Part shown: piece after piece, positions 7,215 to 8,730 of the stretch
How the letters are laid out: each line of letters opens with the position of its first letter
How positions within the stretch are numbered: the stretch's first letter is position 1
NCBI GenBank assembly: GCA_903959115.1
Contig: CAJBVU010000116.1
Coordinates: 1-8,730 of the forward strand
DNA length: 8,730 bases
From: an uncultured Bacteroidota bacterium
Lineage (GTDB): Bacteria; Bacteroidota; Bacteroidia; NS11-12g; UBA955
Direction of reading: 5' to 3'
Position numbers and translations under genes: made by a program
The notes under the pieces: model-generated
Seen by the model: the letters and a program-made list of their open reading frames with translations, nothing else
The model's database searches: none
What the model was told of the DNA's origin: nothing

Positions 7215-7895
7215 ATGAGCAATATTGGCAACAAATTTAAAATGGCCGCGATCGCGGCCATTGTCATTTTACCCATCGTTGGTATCTTGATGTTGGCCCG
7301 CGCAAAGTGGGTTCATCAAGAATTGCCTTATCTGGGTGAAACCGTTGTTGCAGCGGATGGTAAGAAGGAATATCATACAGTAAGCGACATACAGCTAATT
7401 AATCAACATGGTCAGCCCATTAGTTTGGATGATTTTGATTCTTGTATCATCGTTGCCAACATCTTTTTTGCTTCTTGCGCTGAAGTTTGTCCGGCCATGA
7501 ATAAGCAAGTACAAGTCATGGCGGAAGAATTTAGGCCATTTCCTAACGTGCGTTTTTTAACGGTTACCATAGATCCCGAACATGATTCGGTTCCCGTTTT
7601 GGCTAAATACGCCGATGCATATCGCGCAGATCTGTACAAGAGAACATTTGCCACTGGAAGTAAGCGTGAGATTTATGATTGGGTGATGAATGATTTGTTG
7701 TTGGCTTCGGAGCAGAGAGGTCAGGATTTTATTCACGACGATCGGGTTGTGATCATCGACAAGGCTAGACATATTCGCTCGATTTTGGAAACATCGGGAA
7801 AGAACTATACGCAGAAGTTGCAGAGAGTAAAAAGAATACAAGATGATATAAATAATTTGCTATATGAATACAGAAAAAACGACTTGGATAAGTGA
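7215..7895 (+). CDS. SCO1/SenC-family copper chaperone for the CuA site
   Basis: SCO proteins are thioredoxin-fold, membrane-anchored proteins on the periplasmic side that deliver copper to, or reduce the cysteines of, the CuA site in CoxB. The 226 residues start with one membrane anchor (about 9-28). The copper site is complete: C88 and C92 in SCAEVCP, and H174 in FIHDDRVVIID. TVTIDPEHD (116-124) corresponds to the conserved SVDPxxD strand. The C-terminus (about 200-226) is charged and helical. The gene lies three bases after subunit IV, and its last 32 bases overlap the DUF420 gene. Codons for residues 9-16 contain a perfect 22-bp palindrome. An in-frame ATG at 7242 inside that palindrome is a weaker alternative start, since it would cut into the anchor. 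Confidence 0.93.
   Translation: MSNIGNKFKMAAIAAIVILPIVGILMLARAKWVHQELPYLGETVVAADGKKEYHTVSDIQLINQHGQPISLDDFDSCIIVANIFFASCAEVCPAMNKQVQVMAEEFRPFPNVRFLTVTIDPEHDSVPVLAKYADAYRADLYKRTFATGSKREIYDWVMNDLLLASEQRGQDFIHDDRVVIIDKARHIRSILETSGKNYTQKLQRVKRIQDDINNLLYEYRKNDLDK
7241..7262. repeat. Perfect 22-bp palindrome in the start of sco
   Basis: Bases 7241-7251 (AATGGCCGCGA) are the exact reverse complement of 7252-7262. The centre is GCGATCGC (7248-7255). In RNA it could fold as a nine-pair, GC-rich stem with a GATC loop, starting 26 bases after the sco start codon. No T run follows, so it is not an intrinsic terminator. It codes for MAAIAAI at the membrane anchor, so part of the symmetry may come from the repeated Ala-Ala-Ile. 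I saw only one copy in the window. Confidence 0.7.
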
Positions 7896-8430
7896 TAAGG
7901 GATTTTTCCGCTTGGTAGTGGTCATCACAATTGCTGTGATGGGATTGGTTACTTTGTTGCAGTATTTGCCGGCAGAGATGCGCCCAACGGCTGAATTTGC
8001 CAAAGTGTTGCCATTTGTGAATGCTACATTAAATACATTGGTGTCCATTGCCTTGGTTTTGGGTTTGATAGCTATCAAATCAGGTAAAAAAGGTGTACAC
8101 CAGGCTTATATGTTAACGGCCTTTATTTTATCTACGGTTTTCTTGTTAAGCTATGTTACATACCACACTTGCACTGAGCATACTGTTTTTGGTGGTGAGG
8201 GTACAGTGAAATACGCTTATTATATCATTTTGGCGACTCATATCATTTTGGCCGCTGCAGTTTTGCCGATGGTTCTATATACGATGTACTACAGCACATC
8301 GGGAAATTTCGTAAAGCACAAGAAGTGGGCGAAAGTAACATTCCCCATTTGGTTATATGTTTCAGTGACAGGCGTGATTGTTTACTTTATGATTGCACCG
8401 TATTATTCGTTTAAATATTATCCCTTTTGA
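7864..8430 (+). CDS. DUF420 membrane protein, likely oxidase assembly factor (CtaM-like)
   Basis: A 188-residue protein with about five membrane helices (near residues 15-35, 49-71, 83-100, 118-141, 158-179). Histidines sit at conserved-looking places: H79 (GVHQAY), H101 and H106 (YHTCTEH), H126 (LATHIILA) and H152 (KHKKW). The pattern and the C-terminal WLYVSVTGVIVYFM fit the DUF420 family. As I recall, a member of this family (CtaM/YozB in Firmicutes) is needed for aa3-type oxidase activity, which agrees with the location here between sco and a CPMC protein. The biochemical role is not settled. The ATG lies inside the end of sco (32-base overlap); the next in-frame ATG would remove the first helix, so I keep this start. 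The stop is one base before the next gene. Confidence 0.85.
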   Translation: MNTEKTTWISDKGFFRLVVVITIAVMGLVTLLQYLPAEMRPTAEFAKVLPFVNATLNTLVSIALVLGLIAIKSGKKGVHQAYMLTAFILSTVFLLSYVTYHTCTEHTVFGGEGTVKYAYYIILATHIILAAAVLPMVLYTMYYSTSGNFVKHKKWAKVTFPIWLYVSVTGVIVYFMIAPYYSFKYYPF

Positions 8431-8431
8431 T

Positions 8432-8671
8432 ATGAAACGTGGGTTAGCGACATTCGCTCTGATATTATTTTCTGGAATTACAGTTTACGCACAATGTCCG
8501 ATGTGTAAGGCTGCTTTAACAATGAACAGGGAGCATTCTAATAACAAGCCAATTGTTGGCAATGGAATCAACAAGGGCATTTTAATGCTATTGGCAACGC
8601 CCTATATTTTGGTAGGGACGGCAGGTGTTTTCTTTTATCAGTATAAAAGAAAGCAAAAAAATGTCCGCTAA
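8432..8671 (+). CDS. Small exported membrane protein with a CPMCK motif, unknown function
   Basis: A 79-residue protein of no named function. Residues 1-20 look like a signal peptide (ending TVYA), so the mature protein would start QCPMCKAALT with C22 and C25 at its very N-terminus. This is not a lipobox. A second hydrophobic segment at about 49-69 and a basic tail (YKRKQKNVR) suggest a C-terminal anchor with the CxxC pair outside the membrane. I recall similar short CPMC proteins beside DUF420 in other Bacteroidota oxidase operons. From the motif and the place after sco I infer a role in metal handling or thiol redox during CuA assembly. ATG 8432 was chosen since it gives the signal peptide; the frame also extends back to 8393 inside the DUF420 gene. 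Confidence 0.75.
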   Translation: MKRGLATFALILFSGITVYAQCPMCKAALTMNREHSNNKPIVGNGINKGILMLLATPYILVGTAGVFFYQYKRKQKNVR

Positions 8672-8730
8672 ACGACCTGGATTAGTTCCTTTTTTGGCAT
8701 GTAAATGTCCAAAATGTGGAAAGGGAAGTG
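8661..8730 (+). CDS. DUF983 family protein, N-terminal fragment (runs off the window)
   Basis: Only 23 codons are visible before the window ends. The start overlaps the end of the CPMC gene by 11 bases. The visible residues contain ACKCPKCGKGS, with cysteines at 14, 16 and 19. This CxCPxCGxG pattern near the N-terminus is typical of DUF983 proteins, which continue with two membrane helices and are often found beside oxidase genes. The cysteines would form part of a zinc-ribbon-like site. The function of the family is not known to me. The call rests on a short segment plus context, and the rest of the gene lies outside the window. Confidence 0.65.
   Translation, partial: MSAKRPGLVPFLACKCPKCGKGS

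Overview
The window is one tightly packed operon for an aa3-type (A1 family) cytochrome c oxidase and its assembly factors, all on the + strand. The organism is very probably a member of the Bacteroidota. Evidence for this is the gene order coxB-coxA-ctaA-ctaB-coxC-coxC'-coxD-sco-DUF420-small CPMC protein-DUF983, the four-helix CoxB with the SASEHG and CNKICGAAHYNM signatures, the EYINR form of heme A synthase, and the near absence of Shine-Dalgarno sequences. I cannot place it below phylum.

Layout: positions 1-114 are a leader with a possible Bacteroidota-type promoter. coxB (115-1578) and coxA (1612-3504) encode the catalytic core: the CuA subunit and the heme a / heme a3-CuB subunit. ctaB (4589-5464) and ctaA (3504-4592) make the cofactor: CtaB farnesylates heme B to heme O, and CtaA oxidises heme O to heme A. 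Two divergent subunit III genes (5466-6068 and 6078-6848) and a short subunit IV gene (6867-7211) complete the membrane complex. A SCO1/SenC copper chaperone (7215-7895), a DUF420 membrane protein (7864-8430), a 79-residue secreted/anchored CPMC protein (8432-8671) and the start of a DUF983 protein (from 8661, cut by the window edge) follow.

Genes after coxA overlap or are separated by at most 18 bases, which suggests translational coupling. There is no gene-free stretch over 300 bases, and I see no RNA gene, mobile element or CRISPR array. No CXXCH cytochrome c motif and no Cox11/CtaG gene is encoded here, so the electron donor and any CuB insertion factor must lie elsewhere or be different proteins.

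The window is mostly an ordinary respiratory operon and I do not see a wholly new system in it. The points most worth a second look are a canonical-looking intrinsic terminator hairpin inside the first codons of ctaA, a roughly 100-residue charged, partly coiled-coil insertion in the CuA domain of CoxB, the small CPMC protein as a candidate assembly factor, and a perfect 22-bp palindrome at the start of sco.
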